Source: [Phialemoniopsis] sp. UDSM-2020
Taxonomy: Eukaryota; Ascomycota; Sordariomycetes; Thyridiales; Thyridiaceae
DNA length: 64,000 bases
Direction of reading: 5' to 3'
NCBI GenBank assembly: GCA_018873225.1
Contig: JAEILZ010000002.1
Span: 310,001-374,000 of the forward strand
Below, in pieces: positions 32,295 through 44,518 of this stretch; position 1 is the first letter of the stretch, and each line of letters starts with the position of its first letter. The position numbers were made by a program, and so were the translations under genes. The notes below the pieces were generated by a model. That model was not told where the DNA came from. It worked only from the letters and a program-made list of their open reading frames with translations, and ran no database searches.

Positions 32295-34363
32295 TCAGTG
32301 CAGGCTGATCCAATCGTACGAGTCGAATCGTAGTGTTTTCACCAGCTCGAGTTCCCTGTACATGATACCGTGAATGTAGGACTCACCAACAAAGTCGAGA
32401 TGATCTTTGCCTTCATTTTCGGGACTGCGAAAGATGTGCGGGACGAGTCCTCCGTGCAAGAGGCCCACTTGGTCGCCGACTCTGAGCGTCCTCGGCCCGA
32501 GACCGAGATAACCTGCTTCGGTGCGGAACAGAAGTCTCTCGCGAGCTGGATGTAAACCATATGAAAGTTCATGAAGGCGAGGTCGGATTGTGAATTCTTT
32601 GTGACCGTTTGCTGAGCTGAGAGCTCCTTCAATCGCTGTGACTGTGCGGAAAAGATGCGTATATCGGTCCAGTGGACCTGCTATAAGTTCAGGATTCTCA
32701 CGGATTCCCAATTCATAAAGTGCTGTCGTAACATCCATGTTCTTGCCATCCAATAATCTGTAGGCTAGTCTTTCGTCTCTTCTTCGTATGTCTTGCCACA
32801 AGAGACAATACATCAGCTTCCTGAACTCTGTCTTCATGGCATCACCAGCGTCAGGATGTTGGCAGCGATCTATGGTGATGACTCGGTTGATCACAGTGAT
32901 CAAATGATCGTCAAGAACAGCCACGGGTACGGGGTATAATGCGAGATCAATGATGTTGTAAACTTGGTCTAGAAGACCCGTATTCGGCGATAGAATTGTT
33001 GCTACTCGGGTGATGGTATCGAATATTCGACATGGGACCACTAGTATTTCTGGTTTTGATGCCTTGAGATGAAACTCCACTCTTTCGTAGTTGGGATTGG
33101 CCCTGAATCCAAACCCAGGCTTGAAAATGCGATCCCAGGGCACAGCCTGGGTGTAATCTGGAACCCATGAAGGGAGACCTTTTATTCGGTTCTGTGATCT
33201 ATCACCCACAGACCCAGGCACCACCCAGTCATTCCCACTAGCAAGTGCAGATAATGCAGCGGTGGTGAAGACTTGCGCAGCATCGTGAGAGTAATCAGCC
33301 TCGTACAGCTGATGGTCGAAGACATTGAAAGACCCTGGAGGCTCGTAAGCAATTTGTTCAAAGAAGGATGGGAACGAACACAAACACAAAGCGCTGGGCA
33401 ACGCATACCTGATATTCCAAGCAGTCCAAATACCTTATCACGCGGATTGCTTGCAAGCCTTCCTCTATGCATGTCGGCGTTAACTCCCACAGCATTGAGG
33501 TTGAGATGGTAAAAGTCAGTGCGAATCCCAAACCCATAGTCCTTGAAAAAGGTCTGTCTTTTAACTCTACGATTATCATTATCCCCAAAGCTGACATGCT
33601 GAGCTATTGCGCTTCCCTTCCAGAAGACGTACGAGTCCTCCATGATGCGTCCACAGATGAAGCGCATCGGGTCACGGGCCAGGACCATCTCTTGCAGCGC
33701 CCATGTTCGTGTAAACCAGTTGTTCTCTCGGAAGAACTTGGCCACGGCAAAGACTTCTTCCTTTCGAGCTTTGTGAAACCATGTCCTGACGGCCAGATCC
33801 AGCTTTCGGGCTTCAGCCGGAGAGGGCGTATCGTGTCTCCGGGGCAATAATCTGGGTGAGTAATCAGTCGACAAGCGCCTCATTGCAGTCACGGCCAGCT
33901 CTGTCATCGGCGTGTCCTTGCCTAACCGTACGGCGACCTCTTCGGCAGACATAAATACGTTGGCCATTTGCGATACCTGAGCCCGGCGTTCTTCCGGATC
34001 GCGCTGGTTGATGCAGAGCGCGTCGATCCATATCGGTCCAGATATGCCGTGCTGATGCAAAGCAATCAATGCATCACGTAAATTACGTCGAATGGGTTTG
34101 ACCGCACCGTCGAGGATGTTGGGATGCGTCGGCTTAGTCCAGGTTGCTCCGATATCGTGCTTCCGTGGCCCAGCCCATGTATAAGACAGGCATTTGTATG
34201 GAGGCTCATCGTCCAGCTTGACCACGCGGAGATGGCCGTGTATCGTGCCAAACGCAGTGCAATTGAATTCAAGGACTCGGATGTATCCTAGGCGCGGCAT
34301 ATGCTCATATCTGAAAGCTGTTGCACAACGCCGTAAGCGCGAGAGGCTCATACCACGCGACAT
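32295..34363 (-). CDS. HET-domain (heterokaryon incompatibility) protein
   Basis: Two exons, 34363-33409 and 33334-32295, give 664 residues from the ATG at 34363 (the open frame extends 11 codons upstream but to a TTG). The HET domain runs from about residue 57: YKCLSYTWAG, then the hallmark IWIDALCINQRDPEERRAQVSQM and the later RTWALQEMVLARD. The intron (GTATGC donor, CTCCAG acceptor) follows DKVFGLLGIS, the usual end of the HET core. The C-terminal part carries a hydrophilic region and ends in a typical 'G.GP..L+.GD.V.LL.GG..P.I.R' pattern (GLGPRTLRVGDQVGLLHGGLVP). HET proteins trigger cell death on non-self fusion; the partner here is unknown. No NLR or lipase partner lies adjacent. Confidence 0.9.
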
Positions 34364-35086
34364 GTTTGCGCGCCAACTAAATGGGGCTGTAGTCAATGTT
34401 GTCTTGCATTTTACAGATGCTTTGCAATAACAAGGAGTCCCATGGCTACGAACAAACGCAGAAGCTCAGCCGTCGTGGAGTTCACAGGCCTCCCAACCGA
34501 GCAAGAATGCCTGAGCTGGGGCTGAAGACGCCACATCCCGTATTTGTCCCGGGCACCTTCTTTGGTTTGCATAAGTGCAAAAAGTGGCAGCCTGTGCGAG
34601 CTATGCTTGTCTTCGTTGGTCTCGTCCCAGAAGGGAGCAATTGTTTGCGTGAAATCAATTCGGCATTGGTGCCTCTGGTGGACATCGTCTCTGACACATG
34701 ACAATGCCAGAGCCGACTAACACGTCGCCTCTATTCATGGGTGCGGGTCTTGTTAGTGTCGCCTTGGTAAGCAAGTTGAGTCAATCGACTTGCCGCAATA
34801 GCCGACGACTAAGGGATGAACCGAAGTTTCGAACAGGGACCTAGGTATCGCCGCTAAAGATGCGGCGCATCCCACGCTACTTTCTAAGGCGGCGGTGCTT
34901 CACTAAGGCCACATTACTTATGCCCCCATGCCGTAATCTCATGGATCGTGCGGGAAAAGCGGAACAAGCCAGGGATGCGCGATCCCCTCAACACTGCCTT
35001 CAAGTACGTCACCCGCAATTGCCCCGACTTCATTGCTGTCCAGACCCCGTAGTGGCTCCCTGGACTTCCTGACATTAACATAATCC
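34364..35086. other. Divergent promoter, HET protein / Zn2Cys6 regulator
   Basis: No gene seen. Small frames on both strands lack motifs. Confidence 0.4.
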
Positions 35087-36808
35087 ATGGATGTCCAAGC
35101 CGCTTCCCGCACGATGAACTCCACTAAACGCAAACGCTCACGGCTGGCCTGCAAGCCATGTCGAGAGCGCAAGAGGAAGTGCGACGGGCAGGACCCCTGC
35201 ATCACCTGTACGGAATGGGGATACAGCTGTTACTACGAGACTCCGAAGCGGCGGAGGACGTCCTTCCACGCAGGGCCAGCACATACCTCACCAGAGTCCC
35301 AGACCGGGCAGACTCTCCATTCCAATGCCGGGGCGCCAAGCACCGTCGAGTCTGACCATACCGGCATGGTTCGGCACCTCGAAGCCAATTCCGGGGCGGC
35401 CTTTGTCCGGAAGCTTGGCCTCAAGATGGATCCCTCTGGGGCTCCGAGGCTCAATCTCTTTGGTTGGAACGTCGGGGCAAGGCAACTGACCACCGAGCTC
35501 ATTCCCACTACTTCTGCTCTTTCAGTGGTGGAGATCACATCTCTTGAACACATGAAGACCCTGGCCCAGTTTTACTTTGACAAGCTGGCCCCATGTTACT
35601 GGTTCATCGACCGCAACCAGTTTATGGAGCATTTAGAGGCACGATGGAATTCACCACTGATGCCGGGCATATACGACGCCGTATTAGCTGGTGTCGCTGC
35701 CCTCGGATGCCTATTTTCACAACGCAATGTCACGATCACCGAGTTACATCTGATCCGCTCTGCTGCAACCACTCTTGATAATCATCATCTCACTGGTCCT
35801 CCATCTATGGATCTTCTTACAGGATGGACCCTCAGGACGATCTATCTCCGTCTTACGGATACCCCGCATGCTACGTGGATCGCGAGTTCGACCTTGATGC
35901 ATCTGGTAGAGGCATCCGGTCTCCACCCCAGGTCACCCTCATCAGTACTCCTACCTAGTGCGCACGGGAATCCAGATATCGAGAGAGGGCTCGTCGGTGT
36001 AGCCCATCACCTGAATACATGGGCCTCATTCGACCTCGGCCTGTCCCGCGTCTTTGCGCAGACCGACGAGTTGCCATTGCTCCCAGCTCCCGCAAATGCG
36101 ATGGACTACACAGCCGAGGTGATGGGCCTCTTACCAGTATCTATCAGTCTGGACCCTGGGCGATCTAGGGACGAGGCAGAATTGACAGCAAAGCTCATCA
36201 GAGTCCTCAATGGCTCACATACTCAGCCTCCTTCAGTTCTCGCCCAGTCTAATCTTGTCCTGTGCATCCTTCGCCGCATCCATAGCCAGAACCTGGATAT
36301 CTCGAGCGAGCTGGCAGAGCAAGTCCTCGCTTTGTTGAAGAAGGGACTCGGTTCGGCTCGCAGCATGGTCATGGAATGCTGTCCATGGCACCAAGTTGCG
36401 AACGTGCCCTTCCAGATCATCTGCGTCCTCTTGGTTCTGGACACGCGCTCGTCCCTAGCCTTGCTTCCGGAGGCGATGCAGACGATCAACCTCGTCGCTA
36501 CGACCTATCCGACCGACACCATGAAGGAGGCCTACAGCACGGCGTGTCTACTTGTCATGCTGCACCAGCAAAGGCGGAGATACGACATGGCCGTGTTTGG
36601 CGAGGTGCTCAACATGCATCAGCAAGAGACACAAATAGTCTCGTCGGATCAGCTTGCTCCTAACACGCAAGAGAATATGTGGCTCGAGGCGCTGGTAGCT
36701 GATTTTCCGGGTTTGCAGGGTGTTGATCTTGATCAGTTTTTGAATGCGGATATGGGCACTGGGTTTTCTATGTTGGGCGGCGTACCGGAGGGGTCGGGTT
36801 TATCTTGA
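35087..36808 (+). CDS. Zn2Cys6 transcription factor
   Basis: Single exon of 573 residues. The N-terminus has a basic stretch (TKRKRSRLA) and a zinc cluster with Cys at 22, 25, 32, 38, 41 and 48 (C-x2-C-x6-C-x5-C-x2-C-x6-C), followed by the linker YYETPKRRRTS. The middle region, with LAQFYFDKLAPCYWFIDRNQFMEHLEARW and LDLLTGWTLRTIYLRLTDTPHATWIASS, follows the fungal-specific transcription factor domain. The C-terminus is acidic and hydrophobic (DFPGLQGVDLDQFLNADMG), as in an activation domain. It precedes an MFS exporter by 460 bp on the same strand and may control it. Confidence 0.92.
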   Translation: MDVQAASRTMNSTKRKRSRLACKPCRERKRKCDGQDPCITCTEWGYSCYYETPKRRRTSFHAGPAHTSPESQTGQTLHSNAGAPSTVESDHTGMVRHLEANSGAAFVRKLGLKMDPSGAPRLNLFGWNVGARQLTTELIPTTSALSVVEITSLEHMKTLAQFYFDKLAPCYWFIDRNQFMEHLEARWNSPLMPGIYDAVLAGVAALGCLFSQRNVTITELHLIRSAATTLDNHHLTGPPSMDLLTGWTLRTIYLRLTDTPHATWIASSTLMHLVEASGLHPRSPSSVLLPSAHGNPDIERGLVGVAHHLNTWASFDLGLSRVFAQTDELPLLPAPANAMDYTAEVMGLLPVSISLDPGRSRDEAELTAKLIRVLNGSHTQPPSVLAQSNLVLCILRRIHSQNLDISSELAEQVLALLKKGLGSARSMVMECCPWHQVANVPFQIICVLLVLDTRSSLALLPEAMQTINLVATTYPTDTMKEAYSTACLLVMLHQQRRRYDMAVFGEVLNMHQQETQIVSSDQLAPNTQENMWLEALVADFPGLQGVDLDQFLNADMGTGFSMLGGVPEGSGLS

Positions 36809-37268
36809 GGTCTTTGGGATAGCAATTAATAATGAGAAGGCATATGCTTAACGTATTACCATCATGCATGTCTAATGCAGTTATGTAGGAAGAACCCGAT
36901 CCAGCACAGAAATAAGTCAGCTTAAGGATCTCTCGTTGTCGGCAGTCAGGCACTTTGGTAGAGGGAATTACCCATTTTACCACTGAAAGAGGAGCATTCT
37001 AGAACATTTTAGTGGCTTTCACATGGCCTTCGGGATATGTTTACAGGGCTTATTAGGAACACTAAGTGGGCTGCGGCTGTTGCGGTTATGAGCGGACCCT
37101 GACGATCCATAAGGCGCGATGATGCCAGTCGTGACGCAACAGAACTCAAAAGAACCGCCCCTCTGGAGTCATTTGTCAGGAAGATTTCTTCAAAAGCCTA
37201 CATGACCATTATTTCAAAGGGCGAGCGAACATGTACGACCTGCGGATTCCCCTGAAAGCTGAAGAGGA
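36809..37268. other. Intergenic, regulator to MFS gene
   Basis: Nothing recognised beyond the likely promoter of the transporter. Confidence 0.4.
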
Positions 37269-39037
37269 ATGCCAACATCGCCAGACAGTACACCGCCACC
37301 CACAAACCTGGAACAGATGGACAGGACCGACTTGGATCTAGAGGATTCTGCCAGCGAGCAGAGCTACCGGAGAACAATGACTGAGAAGATATCTATGGGC
37401 AAGGGAAGACCGATACCACCGCGATTCGGCGAGCCGGAAGAGTACACTGTCGAGTTTGACGGGCCAGACGACCCAGCGCATCCCAACAACTGGAAGCGCT
37501 CCTCCAAGTACGTCATCTTCCCCGGGACGCAGACATCAGCAAAACAGCGCACAACCCAGCGATACTGACATTCCCTAAGGCTTTTCACTTCTATTCTAGT
37601 CTGCAGCGGCACCTACATCGCAGCCCTGACCTCCGCCATCTTCGCACCCGCCGCCAAAGCAGCCAGCGCCGAGTTCAACGTCAGCCCCGAGGTGGGAACC
37701 CTCGGAACGGCCCTCTACGTCCTGGGCTTCGCCTCGGGCCCCGTGATATGGGCGCCTGCATCGGAGCTACGTGGGCGGAAGTGGCCCATCACCATCGCGA
37801 TGCTGTTGGGTGGCGTCTTCTGCGTCGCCTCCGCGGCCGCCAAGGACATCCAAACCCTGATGATCTGCCGATTCTTCGCGGGCATTTGCGGCGCGAGCCC
37901 TTTCGCCGTCGTACCAGGCGTGCTCGCCGATGTCTACGACAATACGTACCGTGGCGTGGCCATCTCTCTGTACGCGCTGTGTGTATTTGGCGGGCCGTCG
38001 ACGGCGCCGTTCATCGGAGGGTTCGTCGCGTCGAGCTACCTTGGCTGGCGGTGGACGCTGTACATCCCGGCCATCCTGAGCTTTGCGAACGGAACTGTGT
38101 CGCTCTTATTCCTGCGAGAGACGTTCGCGCCACGGCTCTTGGTAGCCAAAGCTGCTGTCATGCGCAAGAGGACGGGCAACTGGGCTATCCATGCACGGCA
38201 CGACCGAGTGGAAGTCAACCCGTGGGAGCTTTTCGACAAGTACTTCAGCCGGCCGCTGAAGATGTTATTCACCGAGCCGATCTTGTTTCTCGTGTCGTTA
38301 TACATGTCGTTCATTTATGGGCTCGTGTACTGCTTGCTGGGGGCTTACCCTCTGGTGTTTGAGGATATCTACAAGATGAAGCCAGGTGTCGCCGGGCTTC
38401 CATTCCTCGGGCTGCTCATCGGACAAGCGTCAGCAATCGCGGTCATCGTGTTTCGACAAAGAGCTTATGTGAATAAGCTGAGGGAGAACAACAATGTGCC
38501 GGTTCCTGAGTGGCGCCTAGGGCCTACGCTTGTTGGAGCGCCTGTATTTGCAATCGGAATCTTCTGGTGAGTGGCCTTATTGCATCGCAAGCAAACCATT
38601 GCCGTGAGCTAATGTCTTTGGCTGTAGGTTTGGCTGGACGGCATACACGGGCAAGGTCCATTGGGCTGTACCAACAGTTGCCGGCGTGTTCATCGGTTTC
38701 GGCAACGTGAGCGTCTTTCTCCCGTGCTTCAACTATATCGTTGACGCATATTTGCCCTTGTAAGCCCGCCAGAGCGAATCATTGATAGGTGCTCCGTACT
38801 AACGATCTACTCAGTGCTGCATCGGCTGTTGCCGCCAACATCATTCTCCGCTCTTCAGTAGCAGCAGGTTTCCCGCTCTTCTCAAGACAGATGTTTGAAA
38901 ACCTGGGCGTGCAGTGGGCTGCTACTCTGTTAGGATGCCTTGCGACAATCATGATACCGATCCCGTATGCTTTCAGGATATTCGGTCCTCGGTTGCGAAG
39001 CAAGAGCAGACTGCTCAAGGAAGAAGCAGAGGTTTGA
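37269..39037 (+). CDS. MFS drug/polyamine-type transporter (DHA1 group)
   Basis: Four exons, 37269-37507, 37580-38566, 38628-38759 and 38815-39037, give 526 residues. The first intron joins PNNWKRSSK to [21 protein letters not shown], completing TM1 behind the family's NW motif. Other landmarks: a motif-A-like loop [33 protein letters not shown], the motif C region [12 protein letters not shown] and the wide central loop. Twelve membrane segments are expected. DHA1 members export drugs, polyamines or metabolites by proton antiport. The location just after a Zn2Cys6 regulator suggests a two-gene regulated efflux unit. Confidence 0.92.
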
Positions 39038-39581
39038 AAGTCAGCATGGCAAGGTGCATTGTGGGGTCTCAAGCGGGCGTTGGAACAAAAAGGATGACAA
39101 AAGCCTTCATTTGCTAGCATCAACAACTTCACTCAAATTAGATATTAGTAAATATGGCCACCATAACAGTTGAGCCTAATAACTATTTTGAGCAGGATCG
39201 ACCATACAAATCACAGACCGAGATGCGAATGAATGGTTGCCTTGGGGTCCGGGAAACCCCCAAACCTCAGCGCCTGGGGGCCATTGGCTAGCTTGACTAG
39301 ACATTGGACCAGAAGCCCATACTGCCAAGGCATGTTCGACGCTGACTGGACAAAGATAACTCCTGAAGAAAGGTGACTGGCGCGACAAACGCCACCAATG
39401 CTACGCTGACCCAGTGGTCACAGCAGACCTCTCCAGATCTGGCCATCACGATGCTGATCTATTCACGACGAGGCTGCGGGTGCAAAGATATAAACGTATC
39501 CTTCAGTCGATGTCTCCTTCAGCTTTACTGCCTTTTCACAGATTGCACAATACCTGCTAGCTGCTCTTCAAGAATGGCATC
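39038..39581. other. Intergenic
   Basis: No gene. A TATAAA at 39489-39494, 93 bp before the next ATG, is a likely TATA box. Confidence 0.4.
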
Positions 39582-42181
39582 ATGAGACTCAACGGCTCAG
39601 TGTCGTGGATCAAATCGGCGTGGCTTCAGCAACATGCAACGGACGACCCTTCTGGCGCTCAGCATGATGACGAGGGCAGAACGCCGTGGGAGATATTCCA
39701 GGAGAAGTTTGCGCGCCGCAAAGTCGTGCTTTGGACAGCGTTCTCGACATGTTTCGCCGTGTTCTCCATCAATCTGACCCTCACTATCCTTGCCAGCACC
39801 TTGCTTTCCAATGACACTCCCGACAACTACATCAGGAACCTCTATAGCGGGAATTGCGACCTGACTAAAAACATCGACAAAGTCGCCCATTTAGTCATTA
39901 ACCTCCTTAGCACATTGATGCTCTGGGCGTCTAACCTCGTGATGCAACTCGTTGCATCGCCTACCCGGGGGGATGTCAACAAGGCACACGCGAAGGGAGA
40001 GTGGGTTACTATTGGCACAGTCAGTACACGTAACGTCAGGTTCATTCCTTGGAAGAATCGAATTGTGTGGATCTTGCTAGCTTCAAGCTCATTGCCCATT
40101 CACTTCTTGTGAGTCTCCTCAAAATTCCCTTCAGCATGCGATCTGACAAAGAGATAGATACAACTCGGTCGTGTTCACTGCGTTTCATATGAACAACTAC
40201 ATGCTCTATGTCGTTACTGAGCGCTTCTTTGATGGCCCGATCTCCAACTCCAGTATCACAGGTACCGTAACGTCGTGGCCACAATTTCGCAAAGACAAAG
40301 ATGCTGTGACGTGCAACAACTCGCTGGCTGAGATGGACTTCATGGGCCATGCGGGACTCATGTTGGATGATTATCATGCTAGGAAGCATGCTTGGAAGTC
40401 CGCGTCGGTGCTTGAGTGCCTTCGAAGATACAACAATCCTTTCTCGTGGCGGCCCAATCTTTTTCTCGTCACGGGCGAGAACTCAAGCTACTCGAACCTG
40501 TGCATGAAAGACCGTGAGCTACCTAATGCCGACTGGAATCTCATCGACAAGAAGCAGAGCAACCCGATCAGCGACGACAGAAATTTCTTCTCCGCCACGC
40601 TGTGCGAATATGCTGAACCCGAGTTTTTCAAGACGGAATGCGGCCACCTGTCGAGTAAAGACTTCACCGAGGCGCAAGCCTCGCGCTACAGAACAAAAGG
40701 GTGGCCTCAATATCTACCCGTCACGCGATGCGTCTATGACGAGTCCATCACCACTGAAAGCATTCGCGCTCAGAATCAATGTCATCTGCAGTGCTCGCCA
40801 GAGCTGCTCGTTGGTAAGTGTCCGTATGTGCTGTGTCAGTAGAATTTACTAGCATCTAACTTCTACGTGACAGTGGTGTTGATCTTTAACGGGATGAAGT
40901 GTCTCTGCATCCTGTTCGTGATTTTTCGGTGCGAGCGAAGATCGATGAGCACTTTGGGCGATGCAATCGAGTCTTTCCTGGAAACTCCAGACATACACAC
41001 CCAAGGGCTCGGACTGTCGACCAAGAAAGCAGTGCGACAGGCTCAAGCACGCTGGAAAGGAAGACGAAAGGGCTGTGTCCATCGGTGGTACAACTGCTGG
41101 AGAAGGAAGGACAAAACTCAAAATGATGCAACTGTGGAAGAGCCTGGCGAAAGACCCGTATCTTGGATCGATGAAGTGCCCCAGTCAAGATTTGTTTGGT
41201 CGAACAAAGCTGAGCGATGGTGGCATGCCGTTGACCCAGGTGATTGGACCACGTCTTTGATCATCTTCCCCATGGTTGCGTCATCGGCTGCCGGCTTTAT
41301 TGGCGACGAAATCAGGATCCAGAAAGCCTATGGACGTGAATACAGTCTCCCGGCTCTCTGGAGGCTAGGGTTTGGTGAAGAAAGGGCAGAAACTATCATC
41401 TCTTGGTACCAACGCGGAGATGTAGGTCTTGCCGATGAGGGCTGCTGAAGGCAAATCTTGCTGACTTTTGAATATCTAGGGTGCTGTCGGACTGCTCCAG
41501 AATCTAGCCATCAGCAACATATGGCAATTTCTTGTGTCTGTTCTTTACATGTCATTCACAGTGGTGCTAGCCAGCCAACTTATCGGACGAGAATGGGCGA
41601 CGTACGGCAAGAACAGAAAAGGCCTTCGTGTATCCAAGCCCAAGCCGAAGACTCGACAACGGTCAACCTACTTTATTTCCATGCCATTCAGATACGCCAT
41701 ACCACTGATCGCCGTCTTCACCCTTGAGCACTGGCTCTTGTCACAAGCGACCTTCATCATCCGTGTCCTCTATTTTGACTGGGACGGCAAACAGCTTCCC
41801 GGCCGTACCACCTCTGGCTTCAGCGTTATGCCAAGCCTGTTTGGCTTGATTCTAGCGGTGCTACTCTTCACGAGCTACATACTCAGTGGCGTATGTCGAC
41901 GATATCCTTCCAATCCGCGGATGCCCATCGTTGGCACAAATAGTCTAGCAATCAGTGCTAACTGCCATCGACACCCTGCCGACGAGGACGCACACCTTAA
42001 GAAAGTGCAATGGGCAGCATGGGAGGATCCTGGGGACATGAGTTTCGGAGTGAGATATGGCCTGACCTCGCTTGAGTTGGAGGGACCAGAGGACAATGCA
42101 GTCGTCATAGGATTGCCAGAAGATCATTCTAGGTGGACATGGCGACTACTCTATCGTCTTGGTCTATTTGCGGGACCATGA
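39582..42181 (+). CDS. Fungal multi-pass membrane protein, DUF6536-like
   Basis: Four exons, 39582-40108, 40158-40813, 40874-41421 and 41480-42181, give 810 residues; all junctions are GT/AG and keep frame. The N-terminus is hydrophilic, followed by a membrane segment (VVLWTAFSTCFAVFSINLTLTIL) and a second near the end of exon 1. A large, probably extracellular, Cys-containing region follows (exon 2), then membrane segments in exons 3 and 4 separated by a basic loop. The end has MPIVGTNSLAISANCHRHPADEDA followed by VQWAAWED, a pattern I associate with DUF6536 proteins. No enzymatic motif. Plasma-membrane location likely; function unknown. Confidence 0.82.
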
Positions 42182-42729
42182 GGGATGCTGTGTATCACCA
42201 TGAACCTGTGTCAGGCCTTTACCACCTTTGCAATGTCTTGTGTAGTTCTATCCTTCTTCTGAATGCACTTGTCCTGATGAGGGCTACCTGTCGGCCATAG
42301 TCCTGACCATTTGAAGTGGATGCAATCGTGTCAAATCCGATACTACGCCGGAGACATGGGCGGCGAGCAAGTTTTCTTTACTAGCCCCATGTCTTCGATT
42401 GATGAAAGGAGCTTGATGCAATTCGGAGATACAGGATTCTCGATCCATCCACCTCATCCCGAGGGAAGCGGGGTGTTGAGACCCGTGGAGGGCCAATCAA
42501 CTCAGCCGAGCCGGGGTCTCTATTGAACCTGCTCAAATTGACTCAGAAGGACTTCCCGTGCCTCCCGTGCACAGGTGCGCAAGAAAGTCTGACAATGGTC
42601 ACGCGTGACGATCAACAAAATCTGTAATAACAGCCAGACAACTATAAATCCCGAGATGTCGCCTCAACTAGCTTGGTCCCCGAACATTGTTCACGGGCTA
42701 CAAGGATTCGCGCTCTTGTTGTTACCATC
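42182..42729. other. Intergenic / tannase promoter
   Basis: Contains TATAAAT at 42643-42649. An ATG at 42656 only 7 bp after it opens a frame (MSPQLAWSPN...) that does not match the esterase frame and ends at a stop, so the gene is taken to start at 42730, 81 bp after the TATA box. Confidence 0.45.
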
Positions 42730-44386
42730 ATGTCGGTCTCAGCCTGTGTTCCAGCCAGCTTTAGCAACATCTCCTTCTTTGGAGCCGAAGTGCTGTCCTT
42801 GAGTGCGAACTTGGTCACAAACTATTCCCTCTCTGTCACTGCCGCGCAACGCTTTTCACAGCCAGCGATAGACGTCAAAGATGCCACTTTCTGTAATATC
42901 ACTGTCACTTATACACATCCTGGACAAGACGATCCCATCATTGTGGAAACATGGCTTCCTCCAAGCACTTGGAACGGACGACTGCAGGCTGTCGGAGGCG
43001 GTGGATTCGTTGCTGGGCGCCACGACGACTCCTATGCCGCCATGGCTGGAGCGCTCGGCGACGGCTACGCGACTGTAGCGACTGATGCAGGAGTTGGAGG
43101 CACCCAAGCGAGCCAAGCCACGAGTCCCTGGGCTTTGGTCAGCCCTGGCAATGTGAACCTCTACAAGCTCCAAGACCTCGGGTCAGTCTCTTTGGAAGAA
43201 CAGGTATGTTGGTCTAGCCTGAAAAGAACCTGATGAAACCTGTCGACTAACAGACTTCTCAAAGGCTATCATCGTCAAATCCGTCATCAAATCCTACTAC
43301 GGCCGTCCGCCAGACTACTCGTACTGGAACGGGTGCTCACAGGGTGGTCGCCAAGGGCTAATGCTTGCCCAACGATACCCTGATGCGTATGATGGGATCT
43401 TGGCGGCCTCACCTGCTGCACAGTGGAACGACGTCTTCGCTAGCTTCGGCTGGCCACAGATCTTTGCGAATGCCCTCGATAAGCGGCCGTATCCGTGCGA
43501 GCTCGAGGGCATTAGGCTAGCTGCAATTTCGGCGTGCGATGGGCTCGATGACGTTGAGGATGGTATCATTATCGAAGTAGACAAGTGCCTGGCAACCTTC
43601 GACCCTTTCTCGCAGGTCGACAAACCAGTCAACTGCTCTGATACCACCAAGATCAGCCATGCGGCTGCAGCCGTGGTCAACGCCACCTGGCACGGGAGGC
43701 GCACCGCGCAAGGCGTGCAGGTATGGCCAGGGTCGAGTCCAGGTACAGACATCTCCTACATTGCGGGAGCCAACTGCACTGGGGGCCCTTGTAAGAGTAA
43801 CTGGTTCGGTATTGCCGCCAACTGGTTCAAAGACTTTGTTGCAAGGGGCGCAGACCTTGACCTCGACCTCCTGAGCATTGCCGAGTTCGACTTACTGGCC
43901 CACCAGGGCAAGCAGCGGTTCGACTCGCTCATTGGCACCGATGATCCCGATCTCACAGCGTTTCGAAATGCCGGTGGCAAGCTGATTACTATGCATGGCC
44001 TTGTAAGTAGTTCTGGAATATTTGACCATGTGCACATCAGTCTTCTGACCTCCCTGCAGTCTGACCAGTCTATTCCTCCAAAGAGCACTGTGAAGTATTA
44101 CAACAGGGTGCAAGATATCGCGCCAGACATTGACACCTTCTACCGTCACTTCCAGGTTCCTGGGATGGGCCACTGTTCCGGCGGGTCATCCGAGAACCCG
44201 ACGAGCCTCTTTAACCAGCTTCGCGCGTGGGTGGAGAATGGCACAGCCCCTGACCAGACTCCGGTTAGGATCACAGATCTCGAAGGAACTTTGCAAAATC
44301 GGATTTTGTGCCCTTATCCTCAGAAGACTATCTTTGACAAGAATTGCGGCCCCCCCTCGGAAGCCAAGTGTTGGTCTTGCAGCTAG
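42730..44386 (+). CDS. Tannase/feruloyl esterase family protein
   Basis: Three exons, 42730-43203, 43265-44002 and 44060-44386, give 512 residues. The second intron (GTAAGT...CTGCAG, 57 bp) has no stop and could be missed; splicing it joins LITMHGL to SDQSIPP, giving the family's Asp. The catalytic set is visible: Ser in GCSQGGRQG, Asp in HGLSDQ and His in GMGHCSGG, with the paired Cys of the CS-D-HC motif. A calcium-site-like Asp-rich segment (ACDGLDDVEDGII) is present. It hydrolyses phenolic esters such as gallates or ferulates, normally outside the cell. The modelled N-terminus (MSVSACVPASFSNIS) lacks a full signal peptide; open codons continue upstream without ATG and would give a hydrophobic stretch, so the true start may involve an unrecognised upstream exon or a frameshift. 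Confidence 0.85.
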
Positions 44387-44518
44387 TTGAGAGCTCATGT
44401 GTAATAGCATTAGCAAGCTTCTTCTTGATTCTTCTCATGGGAAGCTACAGATCTCGAGATTTAGCTTTCAGCTACCGAAACAGCACGACATCAATGCCAA
44501 TTACTACGATTTTTATGT

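Noticed and set aside
42656..42800. ATG at 42656 as the start of the tannase gene
   Set aside because: It is in a different frame from the esterase, ends early, and lies 7 bp after the TATA box; joining would require a 27-bp intron, too short to be spliced.
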